From: Brassica napus
Lineage: Eukaryota > Streptophyta > Magnoliopsida > Brassicales > Brassicaceae
Reading direction: 5' to 3'
NCBI RefSeq assembly: GCF_020379485.1
Contig: NC_063452.1
Location: forward strand, 39,248,208-39,312,207
DNA length: 64,000 nucleotides
Shown: positions 45,101 to 57,949 of the stretch, in pieces
How positions within the stretch are numbered: position 1 is the first letter of the stretch
Layout: each line of letters starts with the position of its first letter
Notes under the pieces: generated by a model
What the model was told of the DNA's origin: nothing
What the model saw: the letters and a program-made list of their open reading frames with translations, nothing else
The model's database searches: none
Program-made: the position numbers and the translations under genes

Positions 45101-47717
45101 TTCACTATCGATCAACTGCTGTTGAGAAGCTTAGTTTCCATCTCCCCGGAAAGCAAGTTGTTACATTCAGACGGAAAGACAAATTGAAAGCAATTGTCAC
45201 CCGGAAGCTCATTCAAAATACAATGTTCTTAGCTTGGTTTGAGTTGAACAAGATTGACTCCTTCGCAAGAACATTGACCTATGCTCAGATCCCAAGCTTC
45301 TATACTTACGACAAAAGGTCAAAGAAGTTCAACAGGAGGAAACGGGGATTTGCTTTGGGGAGGATTAACTATGCTCCTAGGACCCAGGAAGATGCTTATT
45401 ACTTGTGTGTATTGTTGAATGTTGTCAGGGGACCCACGAGTTATGAGGACATTAAAACATACCAAGATGTTCTCTATCCGAGCTACAAAGAAGCATGTTC
45501 TGCTCGTGGGTTATTAGATGATGATCAGGAGTACATTGATGACATAGTAAGAAGAAGTTTTGAGAGCACAACAAGTGAGCTACGGAAAGTGTTTGTTATG
45601 ATGCTTATGAGTAACACTTTATCTAAGCCAGAGTCAGTATGGGAAAACACTTGGATGTTTTTGTCTGAAGATATCGAGCACTCAAGGAGAAGGAATTTTA
45701 ATAGACCAGGTATGTTTTTAGATTTAGCAGAGATTGTTCAATTTAGCTACATGAATTTACGTTTCCAGTCTTATAATTTTTTTTTCTTTCTTGCCTTTTT
45801 CATATTCATTATAGGTCTGATGCTGAGTGATGACGACAAAAAGAAGTATGCTTTATTTGAGATTGAAAAAATCTTGAAACGATATGGAACTTCTCTCGCA
45901 AAATTTGATTCTATGCCTAGACCGCCAAAGACAAGTAGCCACGATGAAAATGTCTTGGTGCTAGACGAACGCAGCTAGACGAACGCAGCTATGAGCGTTC
46001 TGCTTTGTTAGAGACTCTTCGAAGAGATCTTCCGAAGATGACTTGCGAGCAAAGAAAGATATATGAGGAGATTCTTTCTGCTGTTAATAAAGGAGATGGT
46101 GGAATGATTTTTGTTAGTGGTTTTGGTGGAACAGGGAAAACTTTCCTATGGAAATTGCTTTCTGCAGCTATCAGATCTAGAGGAGATATTGTTCTAAACG
46201 TGGCTTCGAGCGGCATTGCATCACTGTTGTTGTCTGGTGGTCGGACAGCACATTCCAGATTCGGCATTCCTCTAAATCCAGACGAGTTTTCTTCATGTAC
46301 TATGAAGCATCGAAGTGACCAAGCTAATTTAGTGAAAGCCTCATTACTTATCATCTGGGATGAAGCGTCTATGATGAGCAAGCATTGTTCTGAGGCTTTG
46401 GATAAAAGTTTATCTGATATTGTTCGGAAACACGACACACAACCATTCGGTGGAAAGGTTATCGTGTTTGGTGGTGATTTTAGGCAGGTTTTTCCTGTTA
46501 TAAATGGTGTTGGTAAAGCTGAAATAGTTATGGCCTCACTTAACTCATCCTATCTTCGGACGCACTGCAAAGTTCTTAAGCTCTCCAAGAATATGAGATT
46601 GCTATCAGCAGGATTGTCACCAGCAGAGGCAAAGGATCTTCAAGAATTTCCAGAGTGGATATTAAAAGTTGGTGATGGTAAACTTTCAGAGCCTAATGAT
46701 GGTGAGGCAGAGATAGAAATTCCCTCTGAATTTTTGATTACAGACTGTAATGATCCTATAGAAGCAATCAGCGAAGAGATTTATGGCACAGCAACTTCAT
46801 TGCATGAAAAGAAAGAGGCCAAGTTTTTTCAAGAGAGAGCTATCCTCTGTCCAACTAACGAGGATGTTAATAAAGTTAATGAATATATGTTGGACAAGCT
46901 AGAAGGTAAATTGCGCTATTTTCATCTATTGATTTCTCTTTCTTTGTATTTGACTCTTATTCTCCAAATATATGTTTCTATTTCAGGTGAGGAAAAAACT
47001 TATAACAGTGCTGATAGCAATGATCCCTCTGATACAAGTGCTGTAAACAATGAAGCTCTTAGTGCTGATTTTCTAAACACAATTAAAGTTCATGGTTTAC
47101 TATACCATAGTCTTAGACTAAAGGTTGGTTGTCCTGTTATGGTTCTGAGAAACATAGCTCCTACTGATGGCTTAATGAATGGGACGAGACTGCAGATCAC
47201 TCAGCTAATGGATTTTATGATTCAAGCTAGGATTATAACAGGAGTGAGGATTGGGGAGATAGTTAATATTCCTAGATTGTTAATAACCCCTTCTGACACC
47301 AGATTGCCTTTCAAAATGAGGAGAAGGCAACTGCCTCTTGCTGTGGCTTTCGCAATCACAATCAACCAAAGTCAAGGACAATCACTATCTAAAGTAGATC
47401 TTTATCTACCAAGACCTGGCTTTTCACATGGTCAGTTATATGTTGCTGTTTCTAGAGTGACTTCCAAAAAGGGATTGAAAATTCTGATTTTAGATGAAGA
47501 TGGCAAACCACAGAAACAAACTAAGAATGTAGCTGAGGTAATACAGTATGTCTATTTCGAAGTTTTGATGTTTTTTCAGCATATGTTTGGATGCGTTATT
47601 TCCAATCTGTTTTCTTCTGAAAGAAAGTACAGACTAATACTAAAATGATTTTCTACTTTTGATCTTTGCAGGTATCGCATGTTATCTGTGGTGGATGAAA
47701 GCTTGCTGGTTCACTAA
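42200..47717 (+). mobile_element. Helitron B (coding extent)
   Basis: A second plus-strand Helitron gene set follows Helitron A by about 600 bp. It has OB-fold exons and RepHel but no separate RPA gene and none of the short RepHel 5' exons of Helitron A. The true ends were not found. A 5' end just after the Helitron A terminus (TC near 41641) is possible, and no GC-rich hairpin with CTRR was seen after 47717. Confidence 0.65.
42281..47717 (+). pseudogene. Helitron B RepHel preceded by RPA-type OB-fold exons
   Basis: Exons at 42281-42774 encode an RPA1/DUF223 OB fold (FVPLTKLRPFKDN ... HATSKRSLMQRIQ) sharing intron position and motifs with the Helitron A RPA gene. They carry a TGA near 42338 for a conserved Trp. 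The next exon (42847 on) is the RepHel domain with CSHCGAIMWYGERL. Rep motifs are FTCNPKWPE (about 44125), HAHILLF (44412) and [10 protein letters not shown] (about 44810). Helicase motifs are GFGGTGKTF (46119-46145) and IIWDEASM. The region 44377-45978 is open. Frameshifts lie near 43215, near 43690, and in a T run near 44105. A 14-bp tandem duplication (CTAGACGAACGCAG at 45961-45988) shifts the frame between Rep and helicase. The helicase frame 46005-47648 is then intact apart from introns. Confidence 0.88.
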
Positions 47718-47938
47718 GTTCTATTTTTGTTATGCAAACAACATTTTTTTATACCAAGTCATTCATTTCAATAAGACTGTTATATTTTTCATTTAGACAA
47801 ACGCATGCATTCTGTTTGGTCATTTTAAACCATATCTAAATAAAGCTGTTGTTATATAAGACAAACATCACTGAGGCATTTTTTTCTCAAACATCTTAAC
47901 TAAAACCAGGGTTCCCTAATCTAAAAACCAATTTCTAT

Positions 47939-48604
47939 ACTGTCCTATTTTTTTCACCTTACGAAATAGCTAGAGTAGATCAGTAATTACTAACCGTAAT
48001 ATAACTCTGTTGTCCTGTAAACATTGTAATCTGCTTTTGCATCTTCATAACTGGTACTTGGTTCTCTCCAGGAAGCTTCAATGTCCATTTTCTGGCAAAT
48101 ACAAAGTTAGTCCTACCAAGAAAGATTTTCTAATAGCAGTTTAAGGCAGTAACATGACCCTACGTTCCTATCAGCATTAAAATGTATGATGTTTTTAACG
48201 AACCGTGAGCATAAAACAATATAAAAATATATTTGAGTGAATCAAGCATTACAGAAGAAACCAATTTAATCTTTTATCTGCCATAAATGAACAAACTAAC
48301 ATTCACTTTTTAAAGCTTTTGTGTCCTTTTAAACTTCTGTGTCCATTGTCTAGAAAATACACAGTTTATTCCTACTGAGAAAGCTAATATCCCTATCGGA
48401 AGAAAGCAATTTAATCTACGTATGCCATCACGGAGGAAAGGAAAGACATTATTCTAACCTTGCACTTATTCTATATTGTCCTATTTTTTTCACCTTACGA
48501 AATAGCTACGTTAGATCAGTAATTACTAACCGTAATTTCTCTGTTGTCCTTTATACATTGTAGTCTTCTTTTGCATCTTCATAACTGGTACTTGGTTCTC
48601 TCCA
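47939..48604. repeat. Direct repeat of about 133 bp, two copies 530 bp apart
   Basis: The block at 47939-48072 recurs at about 48471-48604 with few changes. Shared segments include TTTTTTTCACCTTACGAAAT, AGATCAGTAATTACTAACCG and ATAACTGGTACTTGGTTCTC. A smaller duplication (GTCTCAGCCTGAGCTTC-like) lies near 48750 and 48815. There is no coding potential. It lies in the 3' noncoding region after Helitron B. Confidence 0.8.
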
Positions 48605-50567
48605 TCTCTAATATGAACCTACACATTTTTGATCCGGAGTCAGTATCAGCTCATTGTACTGAATCCATAGGATTTAATTAAACAATTACGACACAATCAA
48701 ATCATAAAATAAATATGTACATTGAACATTATCTAACGGATTAGTGTGTCAGCCTGAGCTTCCCTTTGTTATTTGATGTTACAACTCATCTCTCTTTCTC
48801 CTTCACCATGTCTCAGCCTGAGCTTCTCTCTGAAAAAGAACATGTACATTGAACATTTAAAACAGTTGTTGTTCTATATTACTAATATATCAAGCCAGAA
48901 CAACGAAATTTATTAATCGTGAATTTAAACAGAACTGAATCAATCGGACATCTCTAAGGGACATAATGTCTATGATCTTCATGTTTAATCAGAACTATAA
49001 TAAATAAGACATATCGATTGCACGCATGCTTTTTTACTAAATCTTCTTTGTTCTCAAACTTGAGAAAGAAATTGTTTTACAAGAAGATGACTGGAACAAG
49101 CTTGAGATCAAGATGATTTCGGAACTCTTTGTTTCAATTCAGGTTATATTCCACCAAATCTAAACTCATTCCATCCTACTCTTGAGCTATAGAATTTGAT
49201 TTACATTTCTTCTTTGTTATATCATACAAAACTATTTTATTAAATGAGTTGTTGACGAAGTGATCAAGTACTGTAATGAAGCATTCCGTGAACAAAGCAG
49301 AGCGTATACTGAGTCTTTACAGGTCTTCATGATTAAACCGGGGTCGAGCTACATCTATCCGATAGAAAGCTCTTCGTATGACCCCTTCAGTTGATTTTTA
49401 AAACCATCAGAACACAGAATCTAGAACAACAAATGAAGAAAAATAATTTCAACCTAAATCTCCAAAATCGTACATGTTTGCAAAATCTGCTGTAGTTTTC
49501 AATAGATCTATCCTCTGTCCTCTTTTGAGAGAGAAATTCACCCACTATTTAGGAACATATCGCCAGAAGGCGGACGGCACCGAGAGAGAGATCTAGAAGA
49601 ACGGAAACTAAAAAGTCGTACAAGTAAAACTGTTTCTGTTTCTTTTCCCGGAAAAAAAAAATTCTCTGGGCTTCGGTTAATGTTTAAAGCCCACTAATTT
49701 AAAAAAAAAATTGTCTATTTCAATTCATCAAAATGGCCTTTGTAAATATAATTGTGCAGATCAATACTTTTTGTCAATGTTTTTTGGGTATAATTTTCCA
49801 TAACCTTTAATTTTTACTGTTAAATTTTTTTTTTAAAGATCAATCAAATGTAACTTTTAAAAATAATTTATCACACAAATTTTATAGTATAAATTAATAA
49901 AACACACCCAATCTAAACAAAATACTCTAATATTTTACACTTAATTGTTTAATTAAGTTTACATAAAAATCTAAATTGTTTAATTTACTCTAAGATCAAA
50001 ACTAATCAACTTAATTGTTTAATTTACCAAGTAAAGGTGAAAAAAATACAATTGAAAAAGAATGCATTTTAAAATTCGACACTAAGCAAAATGAACAAGA
50101 TACACTATATATCAGAACTCAATAACTTATGAAACATTAACCTACAAGTCTACAACTAACAAAAATATATAATTCTGTAAAATATACTTTCGACAAAATT
50201 CTCGTTTATTCCGGCTTCTTTCAAACCGGCTGAATGAAATTGAATCGGTTTGGTCGATAAGTTACGCTTTTGTCCGCGTCCCTAAATCGGTTTGGAGGGT
50301 TTTCAGACGTACAGGGAAAAGGAACGATTCAAGTAGTGATGATTCGGAGTGCCAAAGCTATGAGATTTGCTCCGCCTCTTATCCTGAGAACTTCTTTATT
50401 CCACAGCCCATACGAGTTCGTGTTTTCTTCTGCGAACGAGACTTTTCTGGTCTCAGCAGAGATAGAAATTGCTCTTACAGAGAGATGTTGAGAAGTGGGC
50501 TCTGTAGGAGATGGATTACATCCCTCCACAAGGCTCATCGAATAACAGGCCCTAATCCAGCAAGTTG
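48605..50567. other. Intergenic sequence, no gene identified
   Basis: AT-rich sequence to about 50170, then a higher-GC stretch. A 73-codon plus-strand ORF (50270-50491) has a weakly transit-peptide-like start but no recognised domain. No TIR pair, LTR pair or RNA gene was found. The Helitron B 3' end should lie here but was not located. Confidence 0.5.
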
Positions 50568-50957
50568 ATTAGTTTGGTCGGCTCGGCGGCTAAACACGTC
50601 AGCTCGACCTTAGAGTACTTTTAGCCGGTCGAGTAAGCCGACCGAAAGTACCTGGCTTGGAGGGAACTTTGTCCAGGCCCGCATGCTCGGCCTCTCGCAT
50701 CAAGGCCCAAAGAGGTACGACATTAGGGAATCAAGGACAGAAGACCTATAAAAGGGGGAGAGGAAGCAACAAGAAGAGGACTTTTGGGATTTTACACACT
50801 AAGCGGCTAGATCTTGGGTTTTAGCGATATCTTTGATCTTGTTGCTCTCTCACTTTCCTGTCACTCTTGTAACCCTTCAGTTCAAATCTAATAAAACGTC
50901 TTTAGTCATCCCATTTCTGACTTCTTTCAATCTAGTCGACTGAATCCCGTTCAAACA
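50568..50957 (+). repeat. Tat 5' LTR (start approximate)
   Basis: The 3' edge is firm: CA at 50956-50957, two bases before the primer-binding site. A TATA box TATAAAA at 50747-50753 is followed by GGGGGAG and a polyadenylation-like AATAAAA near 50891. The 5' edge is a guess at TGATTAGTTTGG because no second LTR is present for comparison. Confidence 0.5.
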
Positions 50958-50959
50958 AT

Positions 50960-50978
50960 TGGCGCCCACCGTGGGGCA
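50960..50978 (+). other. Tat primer-binding site
   Basis: TGGCGCCCACCGTGGGGC follows the LTR end after two bases. TGG is the complement of the tRNA CCA end. The exact tRNA was not assigned. Confidence 0.7.
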
Positions 50979-51003
50979 GACTAAAGTAACGTTCTAGATC
51001 TAC

Positions 51004-52404
51004 ATGGTTCAAGACGACGCCACCTTCGGTGCTACGGGCGGAGAACCAACCCCTACGCCCGAAGCCGCGCCACCCATCACCGTAGATTTCATGAGCTCTA
51101 TCATGGTTCGACTCGCTCATCAAGACGAAGTCCAAAAGACGACAAACGACCAATTAGCTGCTTTTGTCGCGGCACTCACAGCTCCCGATGGCCAAACGAG
51201 CCGTCCCTAGCAGATACGTCGTCGCCTCTTTAACACAAACCCAACGGCGACCGGAGGCGACCACGTCTCAGACGACTCGGAGCCTAATGAAACCCTTCTC
51301 GCCGACACCCCCCCAGTAGGCTCAGATCTCGCAACCATGCGCGAGATCGCCGAGCTCAAACTCAGCTTCCAACAAATGAGCGAGAAGATCCATCAGGTAA
51401 CCAGCGCGGCCCCGCAAATCGAGAGCGTGCTCGCCGCAACATCGCGCACCCCTTTCACTAGCGCGTTGACTAGTGTGCAACTCGGAAAGATAGAGAAGCT
51501 GCGCCTACCCGAGTACAAACCCGGCGGAGACCCAGTGGAACACATGACAGCTTTCAACATCGCGATGGCGCGAGCTCGACTCTCCGACGAAGAAAGGGAC
51601 GCATGCTACTGCCAACTGTTCGTCGAAACTCTCCACGAGCAAGCCCTAACCTGGTTCTCACAGCTAGAGGAAAACTCCATCGAAAGCTTCCGTGACTTGT
51701 CTGCAGCTTTCCTCAAGACTTACATTATGTTCACCAAGCGCAGCGCTACCGCCTCTAGCTTGTTGAACCTTAACCAAACCAAAGACCAGAGCCTTCGCGA
51801 CTACATGGAGAAGTTCAAAGCCGTAGTCTCGAGGATTGAAATCCCAGACGGTATCGCCATCGACGCCCTGCGGAACACATTGTGGGTTCGTTCTAAGTTC
51901 CGAGAGGACTTATACGAAAATCCTACTACGTCACTCCAAGATGCTATCGCGCGCTCTGATAACTTCATCCGAATGGAAGAAGATACTAATGCCATTCTCA
52001 GCAAGATGAACACACCCAAAGCTCCAGCGGCTAAAAACGCCAACACGCGACAAGAACCGCGCCAGCATGCCCCAATCGACAAAAACGGCCGCAAAGACGG
52101 ATACATGTATGTCGTCAATGAGAACAACGTGCCGGTTTCAACTCTCGTAGTCCGCAGAGAAGGTTGGAACAAGTGGGTAAGGAAGCTCGATTCGTCCGAC
52201 AAACCAGTCGACGCCGTTTGCTCGACCCAGATTACAACAGCAGCAGGTTCAGCGGCAGGACCTTCCAGAACCGTCGATCTCACCAAACACTGCAAATATC
52301 ACGACGTCAAAGGGCACGATACGACAGAGTGCAAGTCACTCTATGCGCACTACCTCTCATATCTAGCAAGTGGCGACTTCAAGTTCGAACCCCTAAAAGC
52401 TTAG
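51004..52404 (+). pseudogene. Tat gag
   Basis: The ATG at 51004 lies 25 bp after the primer-binding site. The capsid-like core has LRLPEYKPGGDPVEHMTAF (about 51500), then LTWFSQLEENSIESFRDL and LLNLNQTKDQSLRDYMEKF, typical of Tat and Athila relatives (retrotransposon gag domain). A CKYHDVKGHDTTEC knuckle lies near 52290. An in-frame TAG at 51208-51210 splits the leader from the core, and another at 52402-52404 stops the frame before pol. Downstream sequence stays in the same frame, so gag-pol was one polyprotein. Confidence 0.88.
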
Positions 52405-52605
52405 CCGAAGAACGGCAAGAGCTGGAGCAAGAATAAAGAAAGGAGAGCCCAACGCAAAGCTACAGGCAAAGGTCGACATAGCGAAACTCAACAACGAGAC
52501 GACGAGGAGGATGATCCGAAGGGTAACGGCGAGGGAGACTCCTCAGCCGACGAAGAGAAACCAGCTAACCGCAGGCGCATTGAGGTTATACTCTCTCAGC
52601 AAACC

Positions 52606-55164
52606 TTGTCGTCGAACGACGAGAACGACGACACACCTGTACTCGAAGATTTGAGAGATGTTCTGAAACGAAAGTTCGAGTCCGAAGATAGCAACAGCTC
52701 CACGCACAATGATCTCCGAACAACGTTGGATGCACGGAAGTCCCGGCGTATCTCAACAGGTGACCCCGATCCCAAAGAGCGCCCAAACGGTGACCTTCGA
52801 GATAAACTCAACGCAGGAGCATGCGATCTTTGCATCCGTCTCAATCGTTCAAAATCCACTGACCTCCGAAGGCGTTTGGAGCAAACTAAGACGTCAAGCA
52901 ACGACACTCCGTCGTCAAAAAAGGACAGCAGCGTATCAACCGATTTACGCGCCTTCTTAGACTCTAAGCAAGTAAAAACGCGACAGCAGCTAAATGTCAT
53001 CATGGGCGCTTCTCCTCCTTGCGGCAACTCTGTTCGCTCTGTCAAGGATTACCGTCAACAGGTCGCGACTTCACAGAGGTGGCCGACTAGGCCGCCAAGT
53101 CACCCGCTGATAACTTTTTCGCCGGATGACGCTGAGGGGATTTACGTACCCCACAACGACCCTCTTCTTGTCGTCCTTGGAATTGGGGAGTACGACGTCA
53201 CCAAGGTCCTCGTTGATACAGGAAGCTCCGTCGACCTCATCTTCCGAGGAACTCTGCAGAAGATGGGAGTCGATCTCGACGACATAAAACCGTCCTCCAG
53301 AACATTAACCGGCTTCAACGGATCCTCCGAAACAATACTGGGAACAATCCGCCTTCCGGTATGCGCATGTGGAGTCACTCGAACTGTCAAGTTTACCATT
53401 GTAAGCACGAATGCCCCTTACCACGCTATACTTGGAACCCCCTTGATACACTCAATGCAGACTATTCCATCTACTTATCACCAGTGTGTCAAGTTTCCCG
53501 GTACAGACGGAAAAATCAAAACATTGCGAGGGGATCAAAAAGCCGATAGGGAACTCCTAGTCACCACAGTCAAACTCCAACGATCGTCTCTATCGGTTAA
53601 CTTCGTTTCTCCTCTAACCTCTAAAGTCTGCTCCCAGGAAGGCGAAGTTCTCGAGTTACCTATTGACGATACCGATCCAAGCCGGACCGCAAGGATTGGT
53701 GCGTATCTGTCTGAAGATATGCAGCAGACAGTTCTCAACTTTCTCAAGACGAACGTGTCCACATTCGCGTGGTCCATGTCAGACATGAAAGGAATTGATC
53801 CGGCTATAACAACTCACGAACTAAACGTCGACCCGACATTCAAGCCTATCCGGCAGAAGCGACGCAAGCTCGGTCCCGACAGGTCAAAGGCAGAAAACGA
53901 AGAGGTCGACCGGTTACTCGGCGCTGGCTCAATTGCTAAGGTGCGCTACCCTGAGTGGTTAGCAAATCCAGTAGTCGTTAAGAAGAAGAACGGGAAGTGG
54001 CGCATCTGCGTCGACTTCACTGACTTAAATAAAGCCTGCCCAAAGGACAGCTATCCTCTTCCCAACATCGACCGTTTAGTCGAGTCCACGGCTGGAAACG
54101 AGATGCTCACCTTCATGGACGCTTTCTCTGGATACAACCAAATCATGATGCACCCCGACGATCGTGAAAAGACGGCCTTTATCACAGATAGAGGAACCTA
54201 CTGCTATAAGGTCATGCCATTCGGCTTGAAGAACGCAGGAGCAACCTACCAACGGCTTGTGAACAATATGTTCGCAGATAAGTTGGGCGTCACCATGGAA
54301 GTATACATCGATGACATGCTTGTCAAGTCGCTACACGCCACTGATCACCTTCGTCATTTGCAAGATCGCTTCGAAACTCTCAACAAATACGGCATGAAAC
54401 TGAACCCAGCAAAGTGCACGTTCGGGGTTTCCTCAGGCGAGTTCCTTGGGTACATAGTCACGCAGTGGGGGATCGAAGCCAACCCGAAGCAGATCTCCGC
54501 GGTCCTGAACCTCCCAAGCCCAAAAACCAGTAGAGAAGTACAACGGCTTACGGGTAGGATAGCTGCACTCAATCGATTCATCTCCAGATCCACCGACAAA
54601 TGCTTGCCATTCTACGATCTCCTGCGAGGTAACAAGAGGTTTATCTGGGATGAGAAATGCGAGGAGGCATTTACTCAACTCAAGCATTATTTGACAAAAC
54701 CACCCGTTCACACCAAGCCAGATGTCGGCGACGTTCTATCTCTTTACGTCGCAGTGTCGCAAGCAGCAGTCAAAAGCGTTCTGATAAAAGAGGACCGTGG
54801 TGAGCAAAAGCCAATCTTCTACATAAGCAGGCACATGACCGGACCAGAAACGCGATGCCCAACTCTGGAGAAGATGGTGCTGGCAGTCGTCGAAGCGGCG
54901 AGAAAGCTTCGCCCATACTTTCAGTCACATTCGGTGGAAGTATTAACCGACCAGCCCCTCCGAACGATACTCCAAAATACAAACAGGTCCGGAAGACTAA
55001 CGAAGTGGGCTATCGAACTCGGTGAGCTTGATATCACTTACAAGAACAGAACCGCGGCGAAATCTCAGGTTCTTGCAGACTTCTTAGTCGAATTGGCCCC
55101 GGAATTGGAGCAAGATCTCACACTCCCAAACCCAAACTGGACATTGCATGTCGACGGATCTTAG
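52606..55164 (+). pseudogene. Tat pol: aspartic protease, reverse transcriptase, RNase H
   Basis: An open frame of 852 codons. The acidic linker repeats a DLR motif. The protease has VLVDTGSSVDLIF (53209). RT motifs run from KKKNGKWRICVDFTDLN (about 53983) through MPFGLKNAGATYQ to the catalytic EVYIDDMLVKS (54298-54330). The Ty3-type RNase H region starts near 54730 (LYVAVSQAAVKSVL) and includes EKMVLAVVEAARKLRPYF. The frame reads into the second RNase H (WTLHVDGS) and stops at TAG 55162-55164. Apart from that stop it looks intact. Confidence 0.92.
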
Positions 55165-55535
55165 ACTAACAAGGGCGCAGGTGCCGGAGTTCAACTACCG
55201 TCCCGACCGGAGAACTGATCAGACAGTCTTTTAGCTTCGGCTTTCCAGCTTTGAACAATGAAGCAGAATACGAATCTTTGATCGCTGGACTCCGCTTAGC
55301 AAAAGCTGTCAAGGCCAAACGCCTAAGCGCCTACTGCGACTCGCAGTTAGTCGCCAGTCAGTTTAGCGGCGACTACGACGCCCGCAATGATCGGATGGAC
55401 GCCTACCTCAAGATAGTACAAGGCTTAGCCGCAGAGTTCGAATTCTTCGAACTCGTCAAAGTTCCCAGAGGAGAAAACGTCTGTGCCGACGCCCTCGCAG
55501 CCCTTGGAAGCAAGCTTCGGGACCAAGTTAAATGA
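55137..55535 (+). pseudogene. Second, archaeal-type RNase H (aRNH) of the Tat element
   Basis: The four catalytic acidic positions can all be read: Asp in TLHVDGS (55146), Glu in LNNEAEYESL (55250), Asp in AYCDSQLV (about 55332) and Asp in NVCADALAAL (about 55480). This is the RVT_3/RNase HI-like arrangement. A TAG at 55162-55164 and a one-base shift near 55193 break the N-terminal quarter. In the Tat lineage this domain is thought to supplement or replace the original RNase H. Confidence 0.85.
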
Positions 55536-55559
55536 ACCATTCCAATACACCGCATTGAG

Positions 55560-56892
55560 AAGCCGAGCATCGATATCTCGACGGTTCAAACCATCATCAT
55601 AGCCCCAGTCACCGAAACCGACACGCTCGATACTGATGGATTCGGCCCTGACTGGAGAACTGAGTTCATCGACTATCTCTCAAAGGGGGAACTTCCAACC
55701 GAGAAATGGGCAGCCCGCCGACTAAAAACATGCAGTGCCCATTATGTCATCCTAGACGACGAACTCCATCGATGGACTGCGAGTAAAGTACTCCTCAAAT
55801 GTATCCATGGTGATGAAACGGTCAGGGTTATGGCCGAAACGCATGAAGGCGCTGGAGAAAACCATTCGGGCGGACGAGCATTAGCGATCAAAGTGAGAAG
55901 CCTAGGCTTCTTCTGGTCGACGATGAACGCAGACTGCGAGTCCTACGCTAGAAGCTGGGAAAATGCCAACGGCATGCACCAAGCATCCATTGTCCAACTG
56001 AAATGTTACGAGAACGACGATCGCGCCGTACCCGTTTATGCGATGGGCAATGGATATCATAGGACCTCTTCCCTGCTCCCGCCAGAGGCGTTTCATTCTC
56101 GTCCTCACTGATTACTTCACCAAATGGATCGAAGCTGAAGCCTATGCTCAAGTCACAGACAAAGAAGTCCGTGGTTTCGTCTGGAAAAACATTATATGTC
56201 GCCACGGTCTACTGTATGAAATTGTTACTGATAATGGATCACAGTTCATGTCAGGCAACTTCAAGGAGTTCTGCAGCAAATGGAACATTCGATTAAGCCC
56301 TTCCACCCCTCGTTACCCGCAGGGAAACAGCCAAGTGGAATCCTCCAACAAGCTCATCATCGACGGCATTAAGAAACGTTTAGACCTGAAAAAGGGTCAT
56401 TGGGCCGACGAACTCGACGGAGTTCTATGGAGCCACCGCACAACACCAAGAGGGTTGACCAAATCGACACCTTTCTCTCTTGCATACGGTGTCGAGGCTA
56501 TTGCTCCCGCAGAAGTTAACGTTTCAAGCCTCCGACGTTCGAAAATGCCCCAGTACGTCGAACTCAACAAGGAGATGCTGCTTGATGCCGTCGACGAAAT
56601 TGAAGAACGACGGGACCAAGCTCTGCTACGAATCCAAAACTATCAACATCAGATAGAGGGTTACTACAACAAAAAGGTCCGAGCCCGACCCCTTGAACTC
56701 GGTGACCTTGTCATGCGCAAAGTGTTCGAGGACACTAAGGAGCTGAACGCTGGTAAACTCGGCGCTAGGTGGGAAGGACCTTACAAAATCATCAAAGTTG
56801 TGAAACCAGGCGTCTACCGACTTCAAACGTCACACGGAGAAGAAGTGCCTCGAGCATGGAACTCAATGCATCTACGACGTTTCTACTCGTAG
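55560..56892 (+). pseudogene. Tat integrase
   Basis: Upstream of the core, DWRTEFIDYLSKGELPTEKW and HEGAGENHSGGRALA give the zinc-binding histidines. A frameshift near 55955 disrupts the C-x-x-C half (one Cys position reads Leu in KLGKCQRHA), and a second shift near 56030 returns to frame. The catalytic core from 56038 is open: Asp in MDIIGPL, Asp in TDNGSQF and Glu in QVESSNK form the D-D-E triad. The C-terminal region has KVRARPLELGDLVMRKVF and GPYKIIKVVKPGVYRL. It ends at TAG after RRFYS at 56892. Confidence 0.9.
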
Positions 56893-57949
56893 GGACATCA
56901 AAAAAAAAAAAAAAAACCGAGTAGATGCACCTCCGCGGTCATTTCTACTCGACCGAGTAAATGCGCTTCTAACGGCCACTTTCACTCGGGAAAAATGAAC
57001 TACGAATGGCTTGATCCTCAACCGAGGTACGTAGGCAGCCTTAACCGGTCAAGCTGTAACAAAGCCAAAGTCAAAATCTTGTTCTTTGTTTCGACTTCGA
57101 TCCAGTAAATACCGATTGTCGAACCCAACGGCTCCCGTATCTCCAGCAGGAGGTACGCGGACACTCACGTTCCATTTCCTAGCTATGTCCTGATCAGACA
57201 CTTAGCCTAAGGACCCAACGGTCGCGAGTCACCTATGCCCAAAGAGCACTGACCGACCAAACGGAGTGAATCTTTAACCTTTTCTCGACTAAACGCGTAA
57301 CGGATTAGCTACCCAATTACTCGATTGTCTTTGAGAAAACGGACGAAAGAACCTTCCACTCTTAGATTCAGTTTCTTGTTTTCAAAGTAGAAAAACGCAC
57401 CTAGACGTTATCTCAATCGAAACACGACAAGAGCTAAACAAAGTCCCTTAGCGGGTTGTGTCGGTATCTATTTGCAAAAGCCAAAGGTCAGGAATCTATT
57501 GTTTCTAAGCGAATATATCGCGAGACTCTAAAGATAACTGAAATTTACTTAGACAAGTTGCAAGTACAGATAAGGAACACAACAACCCACAAATCTAAAG
57601 TCTGCTTGAAACAGCGACATACCGACAAAATGAAAGTATGTCTAGTCATACAACAACAGGGTCTATCAAGACCACAAACAAAAAAAGTACAAAGAAACAC
57701 AACATAGGCAAAGCGTCAAGGCACAGAATCTTAATCGTCCTCCTCTGGCGTCCCAAGAGCAGGAGGACCGACTGGGTCTTCAGTAGCGGCAGCAGTCGAG
57801 TCTTCCACCCGAGTAGGAACATGGACAAGAGAGTCCACAGCAGGAGGCGGGAGAACATCTCTATCCCCAACTTCGTTGGTCGTCTCTTCCTCGACAGGCT
57901 GTGACAGCGACGTCTCCTCGACTCTATCGTCTTCCTCCTCTTCGTCTTC
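56893..57949. other. Tat noncoding region between integrase and the antisense ORF
   Basis: It starts with a run of about 16 A (near 56900). It has GAGTAGATGCACC-like short repeats and no ORF of recognisable function. Its place matches the spacer between pol and the extra ORF in Tat-lineage elements. Confidence 0.6.

Noticed and set aside
50270..50491. ORF with a transit-peptide-like start as the missing 5' half of the PPR gene
   Set aside because: After 73 codons it hits stops and shows no PPR repeat or the RFL N-terminal segment. The link to 59505 is unsupported.
52596..53045. Minus-strand ORF opposite Tat pol
   Set aside because: It is a shadow of the open pol frame with no domain, unlike the spliced antisense ORF at 57950-59504.
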